A stretch of DNA of 64,000 bases. Origin: Alteromonas sp. C1M14. GTDB taxonomy: Bacteria; Pseudomonadota; Gammaproteobacteria; Enterobacterales; Alteromonadaceae. The translations under genes and the position numbers were made by a program. This document shows positions 47,390 through 57,171 of the stretch, in pieces. The stretch's first letter is position 1; each line of letters begins with the position of its first letter. The notes below the pieces were generated by a model that had not been told where the DNA came from, did no database searches, and saw nothing but the letters and a program-made list of their open reading frames with translations. The stretch is taken from contig NZ_JAHKQF010000002.1 in assembly GCF_018860965.1 (NCBI RefSeq), positions 1-64,000 on the forward strand. The letters run 5' to 3'.

Positions 47390-47774
47390 GTCATCATTCT
47401 TTACCTTTACTTGGCGTAGTAAACTTTCTAAAGTTGTTATTAAATTACATATTTAGTTGCGATCTCCTGTCTGGAGTTGTGAAAAAAACAACCAGCAGTA
47501 TAAAATACAAACAAATCGGGCGTATTTCTTTAGACTTAATTTAGATTTTATTTAGAATATTAAGCATCTTTAGTTATAGATAATTTTAGTAAAGTTATAT
47601 AAAACAGTGGTTTATGTGATTATCACTTGATTAACATTTGTGTTTACCTAGGCTTTACTCACCTGAAACAATAATACAACAGCATTCTCCTTCGATTTAT
47701 TGCATAACTAATAGTGTCCTTTGAGCATGTCCGTTCAAAGGCATTAAAAAAGTTCGCCAAAACTTGTTGAGGAA
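47390..47774. other. 385-bp gap between ligE and the DUF3718 gene
   Basis: AT-rich. A hairpin CCTTTGA / TCAAAGG (47718-47741, 10-base loop) lies 34 bp before the DUF3718 gene and would be in its untranslated leader. No gene or known element was seen. Confidence 0.4.
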
Positions 47775-48095
47775 ATGATGATGAAAGCACTAACTAAGAC
47801 CTTTATCGCTGCACTTGCTGCCGCTGCTGCAGTAGCACCTGTTACCGCAAAAGATTATCGCTTTATTGGCGATACCCAGTTTGCGGGTTTTTGTAAAGCG
47901 GTTGCCACCGATGATGTTCGTGCGTTGCGTGCCAATTTAAGTCGCAATGTGGGGCGTATTGCAGCCACTGAGCGTGAAGTTTTACGCATGCTTACTGCAC
48001 AAGATGGGTTAACGTGTAATGGCGCAAACCTTATAGAGTTTTCTGTTCAGCGGGATGCATCTGCGGTTCATGACTTCTTAATTGCACGTATCTAA
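47775..48095 (+). CDS. Small secreted DUF3718 protein
   Basis: 106 residues: cleavable Sec signal (to about residue 26, APVTAKD) followed by an 80-residue DUF3718 domain with two cysteines (GFCKAVATDDV, DGLTCNGANLIEF) that probably pair in the periplasm. The first three codons are all ATG; GAGGAA suits the second or third. The family is common in Alteromonadales and has no known function. It is a single gene with a long upstream region. Confidence 0.75.
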   Translation: MMMKALTKTFIAALAAAAAVAPVTAKDYRFIGDTQFAGFCKAVATDDVRALRANLSRNVGRIAATEREVLRMLTAQDGLTCNGANLIEFSVQRDASAVHDFLIARI

Positions 48096-48114
48096 ACGTG
48101 GTGTGTATTTTTAT

Positions 48115-48154
48115 ACCGGGTGGCCGCGGTTTTTTATGCAGTAGCCCACCCGGT
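48115..48154. terminator. Hairpin between the DUF3718 gene and the RND operon
   Basis: ACCGGGTGG pairs perfectly with CCACCCGGT over a 22-base loop, between two convergent genes. The T tract after it is short (TTT), so terminator strength is uncertain. Confidence 0.4.
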
Positions 48155-48174
48155 TTAAGCGAGAGCTGAAACAT

Positions 48175-51100
48175 TCAAAGCCAACGGTTTACCCGTAGTT
48201 TGCTTGACACCATCAGCTGCTGGAAGTGAAAGCGCAATTTGAGTAACGCGACGTAGCTAAGCGGTACTAAAATTAGACTGGTTAAGGTAGAGAACAGCAG
48301 TCCGCCAATAATAGCGATAGCCATTGGTGCATAAGTTGGTCCGTCCCCACCTACCCGGGTTGTACCAATCGCCAAAGGCACTAAGCCTAGCACTGTTGTT
48401 GCTACCGTCATCAATACCGGCCGTATACGGGTCATACATCCTTGTTTTACCGCATCATACAAATGATTTCCTTCGTTTACTAATTGGTTGATCCTGTCTA
48501 CCAATACAATGCCGTTATTCACCACTATTCCCATCAAGATCAGCATACCTATCATCCCCATTACCGACATTGGGGTGTCAGTAACTAAAAACGCCCAGAA
48601 AACACCGGTAAAGGAAAACAACAGCGACGTTACTACCGCCGTGGGCAGTAATAAAGATTCAAACAAGGCAGCCATGACGATATAAATCATAATAATGGCC
48701 AGCAACATGTTTAATTGCATAACGGCAAAGGCTTCATCTTGACGTTGGAAGCTGCCATCAAGTGTCCATGTGTAGCCTGCTGGCAGGGTGATCAGTGACA
48801 TTGCCTGTTCTAAACGTTGTCTGGCTTGTTCAACGGTGACGCCCTCTTTTAGGTTTGCGCCAATGGATAATGCTGTTTGGCGATATACCCGCTTAATTTC
48901 TGACAACTGTGGCGCTACAGTGATATTGGCAATCATGTCTAAGGTAATTTGACGACCGTTGATTTGTGCGATGGGTAAATTTGACAGTGCTTCTAATGAG
49001 CCTTGGGTGGATTCTCCGTACATAAGACGAACCGCGATTTCTCCAGCATCGCCATACCGAAACGTTCTTAAATTAGTGCCTCGCAATGCCGTGCTGATAA
49101 GGTTAGCAACATTGTCAGGTTGTATGCCTAAGCGCCATGCTTGTTCCGAGTTGATGGATAATTGGTATTCTTGTTTGTCGGCACCGGTATCGGCTTTTAC
49201 GTCTTCTAGTTCGCTTATATTTGCAAGCATAGGAACGATTTCGCTAGCAAGTTGCCGTAAACGTGCTGAAGACTCGCCCAGTAGTGTGAGGCGAACGCCG
49301 CCACCATTTCCGCTTTCCCACTGAAATGAGGGCCTTGCTCTAACAAATTTGGGCATGTCATTTCGAATTCGCGCCTTTATTTCGTCGATGGGAAGGGGGA
49401 GGTTGTCTTCTAGCGTAATACCGGATATCGCATGGCCAGGTTCGAAATAAGAATACACCTGCTTGATATGAAACTTCCCTTTATTTTCATAAAGAAAGTT
49501 TTCCATTTTATTCACGGCTTTTTCTACTTCATCCAAACTGTAGTATTGAGTGATATTATAATCGAGCCATAATCTTTCATCGCCATCCCCTTCATCATCG
49601 CCGCTTATTACACCTAGAGGGAATATGGTGCTGGCCAGGATGCATAGGGCAATCCCGCCGGTAGTTTTTTGATGATGGAGGGCCCAATCTAAAATTCGTC
49701 CATATTTTTTAATATAGCGGGGTTGTGCTTGCCCCTTTGTTTTGGGTATCGAAATTTTTGCTACCAATAGAGGGATCAACGTTTGTGCTAATAATAACGA
49801 TGCAAACAAAGATATGCATATTGCTATGGCGACGTGTTCTAGAAATACGGTTACGTCTATCTTGACACCCACAATATTAGGTAAAAATACAATGGCGGTG
49901 GTGGCTGTCCCGGCAATAACCGCTATGCTAACTCTGCCTATACCGGTTTGGGTTGCGCGCAGTGAGTTAGGATCTTCTTGGCGCGCTTGAATAATACTTT
50001 CGGTGACAACCACGGCATTATCAACAAGCATGCCTACAGCTAGCATTAAACCCATTAATGAAAGAATGTTCAGCGAATATCCCATTAGGTACATCACCCC
50101 TAAGGTGATACAGATAGAAAAGGGGACAGATAAAACAACAATAAACGTTGTGGTGAGTTGTCTTAGAAACAAATACAGCACGCCCACTGACAACAAGGCC
50201 CCCAGTAAACCCGCAGTAATCAGATCGCCAAGGGATGAACTAACGCTTTTGGCCGTATCATCCATGACAAATAAATTAATGCCATTAAATTCCGGATCGC
50301 TCTGGGCTTGATTTATGACAGTCATCACTTCTTCGGCAACTTTGACTAGGTTGCTGCCGGATTCGCGGAAAATATTGAATCCAACTGCATAGGTGCGGTC
50401 GAGATGACGCCCTTCGGTGCGTGTTGGGGTTTCATAACTTATGGTTGCGATATCTTTAAGGCGAACTCCATCTTTGACAAGCATGTTTTCGAAGTCTTGC
50501 ACGCTGGTATATTCGCCCATAGGGTTGATTACAATTTTTTGTTCTGTGGCAAGGGTACCGGCAGTGGCAGAAAAATTTGCCCCTTCTAATTTTTGGCCTA
50601 GTGCGGCGGTATCGACATGCAATGCCGAAATTTTTTCTGGTTGTAAGCGAATAAGGATCTGTTTTTTTAGCACGCCATACAGTTCTACTTTAGAAACGCC
50701 GGGCACCCGCTCTAACGGGCGTTTTAAATTTCGTTCCAATAAATCATAAGCATTACTTAGGTCCCGAGTACTCGACACCCGTAACTGAAACACAGGCATA
50801 TCGTTAGTATTAAATTTATAAACAAGAATACGCTCTACATCGTCTGGTAAGGTTTGACGAATGGCATCGATTTTTTCCCGAGCTTCGATGCTTTTGGCTT
50901 TAATATTTTCATCCCAATCAAACTCAATAAAAACCTCGGCGCGATTTTCGTAAGAGGTGGCTTGGATTCGTTTGATGCCAGACATGGTGGCCAGTACTTC
51001 CTCAATAGGTCGTGTGATCAAACTTTCCACCTGGCTGGGAGTAGCGTCCTGATAGGGCACTTCTACGACTATTTGGGGGATATCAATGCCTGGGAATTTT

Positions 51101-51231
51101 TCCAATGGTAAAAAACCCGCGGCGATAATGCCAAATAGCAGCATGGATACAAAACACATTCCTATTGTCACTGGGTGCTTAAGTGCATAGCGTGCTAAAG
51201 ATGCGCCTGTAGGTATTGTCGGATCAGTCAT
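48175..51231 (-). CDS. RND efflux permease (HAE1 family), second of two
   Basis: 1018-residue inner-membrane drug/proton antiporter with twelve membrane helices and two large periplasmic loops. Helix 4 carries AVGMLVDNAVVVTESI, with a single relay Asp (VDN) as in the MdtBC/VexH-like group rather than AcrB's Asp pair. The C-terminal LVPLSYVALLKL and GMIGMLILMGIVVNNGIVLVDR blocks are also conserved. Its start overlaps the stop of the preceding RND gene by 8 bp. It probably forms a heteromeric pump with that gene product and the upstream fusion protein; substrate unknown. Confidence 0.92.
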   Translation of the reverse strand: MTDPTIPTGASLARYALKHPVTIGMCFVSMLLFGIIAAGFLPLEKFPGIDIPQIVVEVPYQDATPSQVESLITRPIEEVLATMSGIKRIQATSYENRAEVFIEFDWDENIKAKSIEAREKIDAIRQTLPDDVERILVYKFNTNDMPVFQLRVSSTRDLSNAYDLLERNLKRPLERVPGVSKVELYGVLKKQILIRLQPEKISALHVDTAALGQKLEGANFSATAGTLATEQKIVINPMGEYTSVQDFENMLVKDGVRLKDIATISYETPTRTEGRHLDRTYAVGFNIFRESGSNLVKVAEEVMTVINQAQSDPEFNGINLFVMDDTAKSVSSSLGDLITAGLLGALLSVGVLYLFLRQLTTTFIVVLSVPFSICITLGVMYLMGYSLNILSLMGLMLAVGMLVDNAVVVTESIIQARQEDPNSLRATQTGIGRVSIAVIAGTATTAIVFLPNIVGVKIDVTVFLEHVAIAICISLFASLLLAQTLIPLLVAKISIPKTKGQAQPRYIKKYGRILDWALHHQKTTGGIALCILASTIFPLGVISGDDEGDGDERLWLDYNITQYYSLDEVEKAVNKMENFLYENKGKFHIKQVYSYFEPGHAISGITLEDNLPLPIDEIKARIRNDMPKFVRARPSFQWESGNGGGVRLTLLGESSARLRQLASEIVPMLANISELEDVKADTGADKQEYQLSINSEQAWRLGIQPDNVANLISTALRGTNLRTFRYGDAGEIAVRLMYGESTQGSLEALSNLPIAQINGRQITLDMIANITVAPQLSEIKRVYRQTALSIGANLKEGVTVEQARQRLEQAMSLITLPAGYTWTLDGSFQRQDEAFAVMQLNMLLAIIMIYIVMAALFESLLLPTAVVTSLLFSFTGVFWAFLVTDTPMSVMGMIGMLILMGIVVNNGIVLVDRINQLVNEGNHLYDAVKQGCMTRIRPVLMTVATTVLGLVPLAIGTTRVGGDGPTYAPMAIAIIGGLLFSTLTSLILVPLSYVALLKLRFHFQQLMVSSKLRVNRWL

Positions 51232-54200
51232 TGTACTGCTCCTTGGCGTGTATGCTTGGACTAACAGACGGGGTCGATGCGAAGGATTTATTATCGAACA
51301 GGCTGTAGAGAACGGGGATTAAGACAAGTGTTAGTACCGTAGCAAACAGCAACCCGAAGATAACGGTTATCGCCATGGGCGTGCGCACTTCTGCGCCGTC
51401 GCCAAAGCCTATCGCCATGGGTAACAAGCCCAGCACGGTGGTAAGTGTAGTCATGACAATTGGACGCAACCGACTATTACCTGCTTCGATAATTGCCGTT
51501 TGTTTGTTGCACCCGGTCTCGCGCAATTGATTGATGCGATCAATAAGCACAATGGCGTTATTAACGACAATGCCGCACAACATGATAAGGCCGATAAACA
51601 CCACCACAGAAATATGCGTACCGGTAAGCCATAATCCGAATACTGAGCCAGCACCGGCTAACGGAACCGCAAACAAAATCAGCAAGGGGTGTAACAAGGA
51701 TTCAAACTGAGATGCCATTACCAAATACACCATAAATATGGCGAGCAATAATGCTAATTGCAGCGATGCAAAACTGTCTTCCATATCTTCATTTTGCCCG
51801 GCAATACTGGCGGTTAAAGAAATCGGCAGAACAATTGTGTCGAGTAGTTGTTGCGCGTCTTTCACCGCTTCGGCTAAATCACCATAGGCTAAATTAGCCT
51901 CTATTAGTACCACCCGTTGTTGATCCACACGGGTTATTTCGCTAGGCCCGGTACTCATATAAACATCGGCCACCGCGCGCAAAGGTACGCCTTTGTCACT
52001 GGTGGGGTTAACGATAATGTTAGCCACGTCGGTGATGTTGTCTCGTAGGTTACGTTGGTTTCTCACCAATACATCGATCTTTCTATCGTTGATGTCTAGT
52101 TGCGTGGCCACTTGGCCACCAACCTGTGCAGCAACCACATCGGATACTTCCTTGGCGGTTAAATTAAGGCGTGCTAATCGAGCATCGTTGAAACGAATTT
52201 TGAGTTCTGGATTACCCGTTTGTAGCGTTGTGGTCACGTCGTTAAAGCGCGGGTGGCTGTTCATTAATTCAACTAACTGGCGGCTGTAAAGCTGTAATTG
52301 CTTTAAATCATAACCTTGTAATTGAATTTGCATAGGCGGGGCAAAACTAAATAATTCGGGTTCGCCAAACTGAAACTGTACACCAGCCTGTTGTTGTAGA
52401 AACGTACGTAGCGATTGTTGAACATCCTGTAATTCTTGTTCCAGGTGTTCAGCAGACATTACGACATTTAGTTGCCCCCAATGTTCTCCACCTTGGGATG
52501 GCGCAGCACTTAGTAAGCTACCTGTTCCGGCTAATGAGTAGGTGCGGGTCACCCCCTCTGTCGCTTTTGCTACTTGTGCCATGTTAGCTAACAGTTGGTC
52601 TGTTTCGGTTACGCGTGACCCCGGAGGAAGAGTGATTTCAACGTTAAATTCACCCTGAGACATACGGGGTATCAGTGCCATGCCAAGGCGCGGAACCAAG
52701 AAAGATGAAATGACTGTAATTCCACAGGCCAATAAGACGACGGTTATTCGATGGCGAAGTGCTAACTGTAAAAGCCCATTGTAGCCGCTTTGCAAATGTG
52801 AAAAGGCCACAGCCACAAGTGTGCAAAGGGGCGTAAAAAGTCGTTTGCAGCCCCTTGCCAATATTTTATGTAATAGCAGGAGCATGGTCACCATAGCGGC
52901 GGGAACAAAAACAAATACAAAGCGAAGTGGCAATAACACGATGGTTATCATTGTATTTTGCAGGGGGGAGCGGTGTGTTATTTTTGCTGCTGATGAGAAG
53001 GTTTCTACGTGGTTCAGTGGTTTATTAGCCGTCCGTGCTGCTAACGCTGGAATAACGGTGAGGGCCACAATTAATGAGGCGGCTAGGGCAAATGAAACCG
53101 TGATCGCTTGGTCACCAAAGAGTTGTCCCGCAACTCCGTCTACGAAGATTAACGGTACAAATACTGCCATTGTCGTTAAGGTGGAAGCGACGATGGCACC
53201 GGCGACTTCTTTGGTGCCTAATCGGGCTGACTCGGCGTGAGTTACGTTTTTTATACTTCGGTGTCGATGAATATTTTCCAGTACAACAATGCTGTTATCT
53301 ACCAATAAACCCACGGCCAGCGCAATACCGCCCAAGCTCATAATATTTAGACTGATATTGTTGCCGTACATTAAATTAAAGGTAGCGATAACTGATACAG
53401 GAATGGAAACGGAGATAATTAGGGTTGTCCATAAATTACGTAAAAAGAGATAAATCACCAGCATGGCCAATAGACCACCTATTACCGCGGACGTTTTCAC
53501 GTCGTCAATGGCTTGCTTGATAAAAATACTTTGGTCGTAAATCACATCTAACTGATAACCGGGTAAAAGTGATGATTTCACTGTCTCCAGTCTTTGTGAA
53601 ACTCGTTTGGCAACCTCAACGGAATTGGCGTCACCTTCCTTGTAAATAGCAATCTCAATACCCGATAAACCATTAAAGCGGGTAATGGCATCAGGCTCTT
53701 TGTAGCGATAGGACACAAGTGCGATGTCTTTTAACTGAATATCCCGTCCTTCAAAGCGTCTAATAAAGGTATTTCTTATTTCTTCTATATCTTGGTATTC
53801 GTTTAGCGTTCGCACTAAGAAAGCTTCACTGCCGGTATCGATACGGCCTCCTGCAGTATTCACATTCTCTTGCTGTAAGCGCGTTATTACCTGGGCGAGA
53901 CTAATATTGACTTGGTTGGCTTTTCGGGGGTTTACATCTACTTGAATTTCATTTTCAAGACCGCCTCCTAAGCGCACCGATGCCACGCCGTCAATGGATT
54001 CAAGACGACGTTTTATCTGCTCATCTGCATAGATGCGCATTTTTTTTAATTGCAAAACAGCATCTTCACTTGTTGTATCACTGGATGCTGGAAGGGCCAG
54101 ACCCAATTTTAAAACAGGATCCATACTGGGATTAAATTTAAGAAGACGGGGTTTGTCCACATCTAACGGCAATTGCAGTACATCCAGCTTTTCTCTGACT

Positions 54201-54520
54201 TCCAAACTGGCAAAATCCATGTCTGTTCCCCAGGAAAACTGGAGTACTACATCAGACTGGCCCGGCCGAGAAACAGATTTAACGGATTTCACCCCTTTAA
54301 CCACGCCAACGGCTTCCTCTACGGGCCGGCTTACCAATTGTTCAACGTCGGGGGGAGATGCCCCTTCGTAATCCGTTCGTATGGTGAGCGTCGGATAGGA
54401 AAGTTCCGGTAATAAACTGAGGGACAAACGGCTTAACGAAACCATGCCAAATAGCAAGATGGCAGTGGTAAACATAGCAATAGCCACAGGCCGCTTAACG
54501 GCAAGATCCACAATATTCAT
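51224..54520 (-). CDS. RND efflux permease (HAE1 family), first of two
   Basis: 1098-residue RND transporter, somewhat longer than the usual 1020-1050 because of an extra hydrophobic insert around residues 510-570 (after NKPLNHVETFSSAAK). Motifs include IRTDYEGASPPDVEQLVSRP near the N-terminus, ALAVGLLVDNSIVVLENIHR in helix 4 and FIGLIMLCGIVVNNAIVLID in the second half. It differs strongly from the downstream permease, so the two are not a recent duplication. It follows the fusion-protein gene by 21 bp. Confidence 0.92.
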   Translation of the reverse strand: MNIVDLAVKRPVAIAMFTTAILLFGMVSLSRLSLSLLPELSYPTLTIRTDYEGASPPDVEQLVSRPVEEAVGVVKGVKSVKSVSRPGQSDVVLQFSWGTDMDFASLEVREKLDVLQLPLDVDKPRLLKFNPSMDPVLKLGLALPASSDTTSEDAVLQLKKMRIYADEQIKRRLESIDGVASVRLGGGLENEIQVDVNPRKANQVNISLAQVITRLQQENVNTAGGRIDTGSEAFLVRTLNEYQDIEEIRNTFIRRFEGRDIQLKDIALVSYRYKEPDAITRFNGLSGIEIAIYKEGDANSVEVAKRVSQRLETVKSSLLPGYQLDVIYDQSIFIKQAIDDVKTSAVIGGLLAMLVIYLFLRNLWTTLIISVSIPVSVIATFNLMYGNNISLNIMSLGGIALAVGLLVDNSIVVLENIHRHRSIKNVTHAESARLGTKEVAGAIVASTLTTMAVFVPLIFVDGVAGQLFGDQAITVSFALAASLIVALTVIPALAARTANKPLNHVETFSSAAKITHRSPLQNTMITIVLLPLRFVFVFVPAAMVTMLLLLHKILARGCKRLFTPLCTLVAVAFSHLQSGYNGLLQLALRHRITVVLLACGITVISSFLVPRLGMALIPRMSQGEFNVEITLPPGSRVTETDQLLANMAQVAKATEGVTRTYSLAGTGSLLSAAPSQGGEHWGQLNVVMSAEHLEQELQDVQQSLRTFLQQQAGVQFQFGEPELFSFAPPMQIQLQGYDLKQLQLYSRQLVELMNSHPRFNDVTTTLQTGNPELKIRFNDARLARLNLTAKEVSDVVAAQVGGQVATQLDINDRKIDVLVRNQRNLRDNITDVANIIVNPTSDKGVPLRAVADVYMSTGPSEITRVDQQRVVLIEANLAYGDLAEAVKDAQQLLDTIVLPISLTASIAGQNEDMEDSFASLQLALLLAIFMVYLVMASQFESLLHPLLILFAVPLAGAGSVFGLWLTGTHISVVVFIGLIMLCGIVVNNAIVLIDRINQLRETGCNKQTAIIEAGNSRLRPIVMTTLTTVLGLLPMAIGFGDGAEVRTPMAITVIFGLLFATVLTLVLIPVLYSLFDNKSFASTPSVSPSIHAKEQYND

Positions 54521-54541
54521 GTGCTTACTCCTAAGGGCCTG

Positions 54542-55609
54542 TTAACCGTTGACAATGTCGACAGGGGTTTGATCTTTTAGGTTTTGGTGACCATAGGTAA
54601 TGACTGTTTCACTGCCAATAAGGCCGCTGGTGATCTCTACCATGTCGCCTTGCTCAAAACCGAGTATCACGGGGACTTTCTGCGCCTTACCATCTCTAAC
54701 CACAAAGACAGTATTTTCATTGTCGATACTGATCAGCGCTTGGCGGGGAAGGAGTGTGGTATTTTCGTGGGTGGCATAATTTAGCGCTACTTCACTAAAC
54801 ATGCCGGCTTTTAATGTACCATGGCTATTCGGTACGTTTAATGTCACTTTAAAAGTACCGGTAGTGGCATCGATGACAGGGCTTATTCTTGATACCACGG
54901 CCGTGACCGTTTCATTATTTAATGCCAAGAGCGTGAGGGTGGCTTGTTGTTTGACGTTAATATGAGGCAATTCACTTTCAGGTAAGTAAACAATCCCCTG
55001 CAAAGTATTTTGCTGAACAATGTGGAACATGCGTTCTCGTTGAAATGATTCGGTAAGGTTGCCCACCTTAGCATTACGCTCGGCTATGTAACCGCTGATG
55101 GGAGCGGTTATGGTGGTTTCCTGTAAATCAAGCTTGGCGAGTTCTACGTTGGCTTTGGCGGCTTCAAAGGTAGCGCTTAGCTTTTCATACACATCGTCAC
55201 TGACTAATTTACGAGAATATACCTGATTGATTTTTGCCAGTTCTTGCTCGATACCGGCTAGATCGGCGTTGGCTTTCAACAAGTTTAATTCGTAGCGCCG
55301 CCGATCGAGTTGGGCTAGGACTTGCCCTTTTTCTACATAATCACCTTCTTCCACGGCAATGCTTTCGATGATGCCTGAAGCACGTGCTACCACAAAAGCC
55401 TCTTGTTGCGCTTCTAATATGGCGGTAGTGGAATAGGTAGAGCTAATGGTGCCACGGGAGACGAGTTGAGTTTCCACGGGAATGGTTATACTGGATTCAT
55501 CCTCCGTTGCTTCAGTGACCGCATCGGCATTTTCACAACCGGCAAGCAGCATGCACAGACCGATGGAGAGAATCCCAGTAATGAGTAAGTGTGTTTGTTT
55601 TTTGTCCAT
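54542..55609 (-). CDS. RND efflux membrane fusion lipoprotein
   Basis: 355-residue periplasmic adaptor: lipoprotein signal with LLAGC (acyl cysteine at about 25), barrel-sandwich lipoyl halves (IESIAVEEGDYVEKGQVLAQ and TTITAPISGYIAERNAKVG) flanking an alpha-hairpin, then the beta-barrel and membrane-proximal domains. It links the RND permeases to an outer-membrane channel, which is not encoded here and would be a TolC-type protein from elsewhere. It is the first gene of the operon. Confidence 0.92.
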   Translation of the reverse strand: MDKKQTHLLITGILSIGLCMLLAGCENADAVTEATEDESSITIPVETQLVSRGTISSTYSTTAILEAQQEAFVVARASGIIESIAVEEGDYVEKGQVLAQLDRRRYELNLLKANADLAGIEQELAKINQVYSRKLVSDDVYEKLSATFEAAKANVELAKLDLQETTITAPISGYIAERNAKVGNLTESFQRERMFHIVQQNTLQGIVYLPESELPHINVKQQATLTLLALNNETVTAVVSRISPVIDATTGTFKVTLNVPNSHGTLKAGMFSEVALNYATHENTTLLPRQALISIDNENTVFVVRDGKAQKVPVILGFEQGDMVEITSGLIGSETVITYGHQNLKDQTPVDIVNG

Positions 55610-55856
55610 GGTAAATACCTGTTATTGGAATTTTTATTTATTTGCAGACAAATTGCATTCGCCATGCCACCGCGAATAAATAATATTTACTATAAATAAC
55701 AGGTAGTTAAGTGTTTTTAGCTAGGAAGGGGAAAGCGCAAGAAAAGCAATTGTTAGTGATAACCACTAATAGATGGCGAAATTGGTTAAGGGAGAGGTTG
55801 CACAACAAGGTGTTGAAGCGGCACCACGTTAACAGATACCGCTTTAACACATATGA

Positions 55857-56255
55857 CTAGGCTTCGGTGATTTCGAAACGGGTTTCTATTTCAACATTGC
55901 CCGCTAACATTAGCATGACCGAGCAGTATTTTTCGGCGGAAAGGCTAACCGCTCGAGCCACTGCTTTTTCCGTTAGCCCTTGACCGGATACTTTGTAATT
56001 AGCGATGATTTTTGTGAAAACCTTAGGCGCAGAGTCGGCACGCTCGGCTTCTAGTTCACATTCACAATTGGCGATATTAAAACGCCCCTTTTTGAGTATG
56101 TCTACCACATCAATGCTAGAACAAGCCCCAGCGGCAAGTAGTACGGATTCCATGGGTGATACGGCTTTTCCTTCACCGTCCATCACCATTTTATAGCCAG
56201 ATTCGGTGGTTGCGGTAAATGTGAGATCTTTATCCCAAACAACATTTGCTTTCAT
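55857..56255 (-). CDS. OsmC/Ohr-family peroxide-reducing protein
   Basis: 132 residues from ATG 56255, preceded by AGGA at five-base spacing; a longer frame to 56297 is less likely. The two redox cysteines are in LLAAGACSSIDVV and AEKYCSVMLML, the OsmC-fold arrangement for thiol-dependent reduction of organic hydroperoxides. It belongs to the YhfA-like OsmC branch by size and motif. It lies close downstream of the cvfB-like gene on the same strand and could be cotranscribed. Confidence 0.88.
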   Translation of the reverse strand: MKANVVWDKDLTFTATTESGYKMVMDGEGKAVSPMESVLLAAGACSSIDVVDILKKGRFNIANCECELEAERADSAPKVFTKIIANYKVSGQGLTEKAVARAVSLSAEKYCSVMLMLAGNVEIETRFEITEA

Positions 56256-56268
56256 AATATTCCTGGTT

Positions 56269-57105
56269 TTAAATAAGTCTGATGGTGTTTTTGTCAATGG
56301 TAATGAGGCGTTTTTTGTACAATGCCCCCAGGGCTTTTTTGTAAGCCGCTTTACTCACATTAAAATGTGCGTAGATTTCTTCTGGCTGACTTTTATCGGT
56401 TAACGTGGAGATGCCGCCGTGATCTTGAAGATCTTCTAAAATAGCCTCTTCAAGTGATTGCCGACCGGCTTTGTCTACCCGTTGTAGGGCCACATCAATT
56501 TTGCCGTCTGGCCGAACTGTTTTAATTACCCCGTCTGTTTCATCGCCGATTTTTAACTTTTTAAAAGCATCACTATGAAAAATAAGACCCAAATATTTTT
56601 TGTTGATGACAACTTTAAACCCCAGATCGGTTTTCCCGTAAACCATGCAGCTTACGTTATCACCAGCTTGGATATCTGGACTGCTTTCAGCTAAAAATTT
56701 GTGTAACTTAGTGGCCCCTAGTACCCGTTGGGTATTTTCATCATAAAAAATGTGCACGACATAATTCATGCCCTCATTTATCGGGCCTTCCTGTAAACCG
56801 GAAGGGACGAGGAGATCCTTATTTAACCCCCAGTGAAAAAATGCCCCGAAGTGCGTGGCGCCAACCGCTTTTAGTATAACGGTTTCACCGCACTGGGCTA
56901 CAGGAGGGGTCGTCCAGGCTGTGAGACTACCGGTTTCGTCGGTAGCCACAAACACGGAAATCTCGTCACCTTCTTTTACCGTGAGCTGATTATTGTCGTG
57001 GGACAATAACACCAAGGGATCGTTAGGATCGCCAGAGGTAAGGTGAAAGCCAAAGGGAAGGGCTTCTTTAACCTGTAATGTGTTGATTTTGCCAATTTGT
57101 ATCAT
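56269..57105 (-). CDS. CvfB-type S1 RNA-binding protein
   Basis: 278-residue protein of the CvfB/YitL family: consecutive OB/S1-like domains (MIQIGKINTLQVKEALPFGF, then GDNVSCMVYGKTDLGFKVVI and GDETDGVIKTVRPDGKIDVAL) and a C-terminal winged helix (YAHFNVSKAAYKKALGALYK). In staphylococci CvfB affects virulence-gene expression; in gammaproteobacteria the role is undefined. It is divergent from pxpA with a 66-bp gap and precedes the OsmC gene. Confidence 0.9.
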   Translation of the reverse strand: MIQIGKINTLQVKEALPFGFHLTSGDPNDPLVLLSHDNNQLTVKEGDEISVFVATDETGSLTAWTTPPVAQCGETVILKAVGATHFGAFFHWGLNKDLLVPSGLQEGPINEGMNYVVHIFYDENTQRVLGATKLHKFLAESSPDIQAGDNVSCMVYGKTDLGFKVVINKKYLGLIFHSDAFKKLKIGDETDGVIKTVRPDGKIDVALQRVDKAGRQSLEEAILEDLQDHGGISTLTDKSQPEEIYAHFNVSKAAYKKALGALYKKRLITIDKNTIRLI

Positions 57106-57171
57106 CGGAACTGACTGTTTTAAGAAATGCAGGTAACATAATAACGAATTGTGTTGAACAGAAAAACCATT

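Noticed and set aside
48175-54520. Recent tandem duplication of one RND permease
   Set aside because: The two proteins differ in length and in most loops, so they are old, distinct paralogues.
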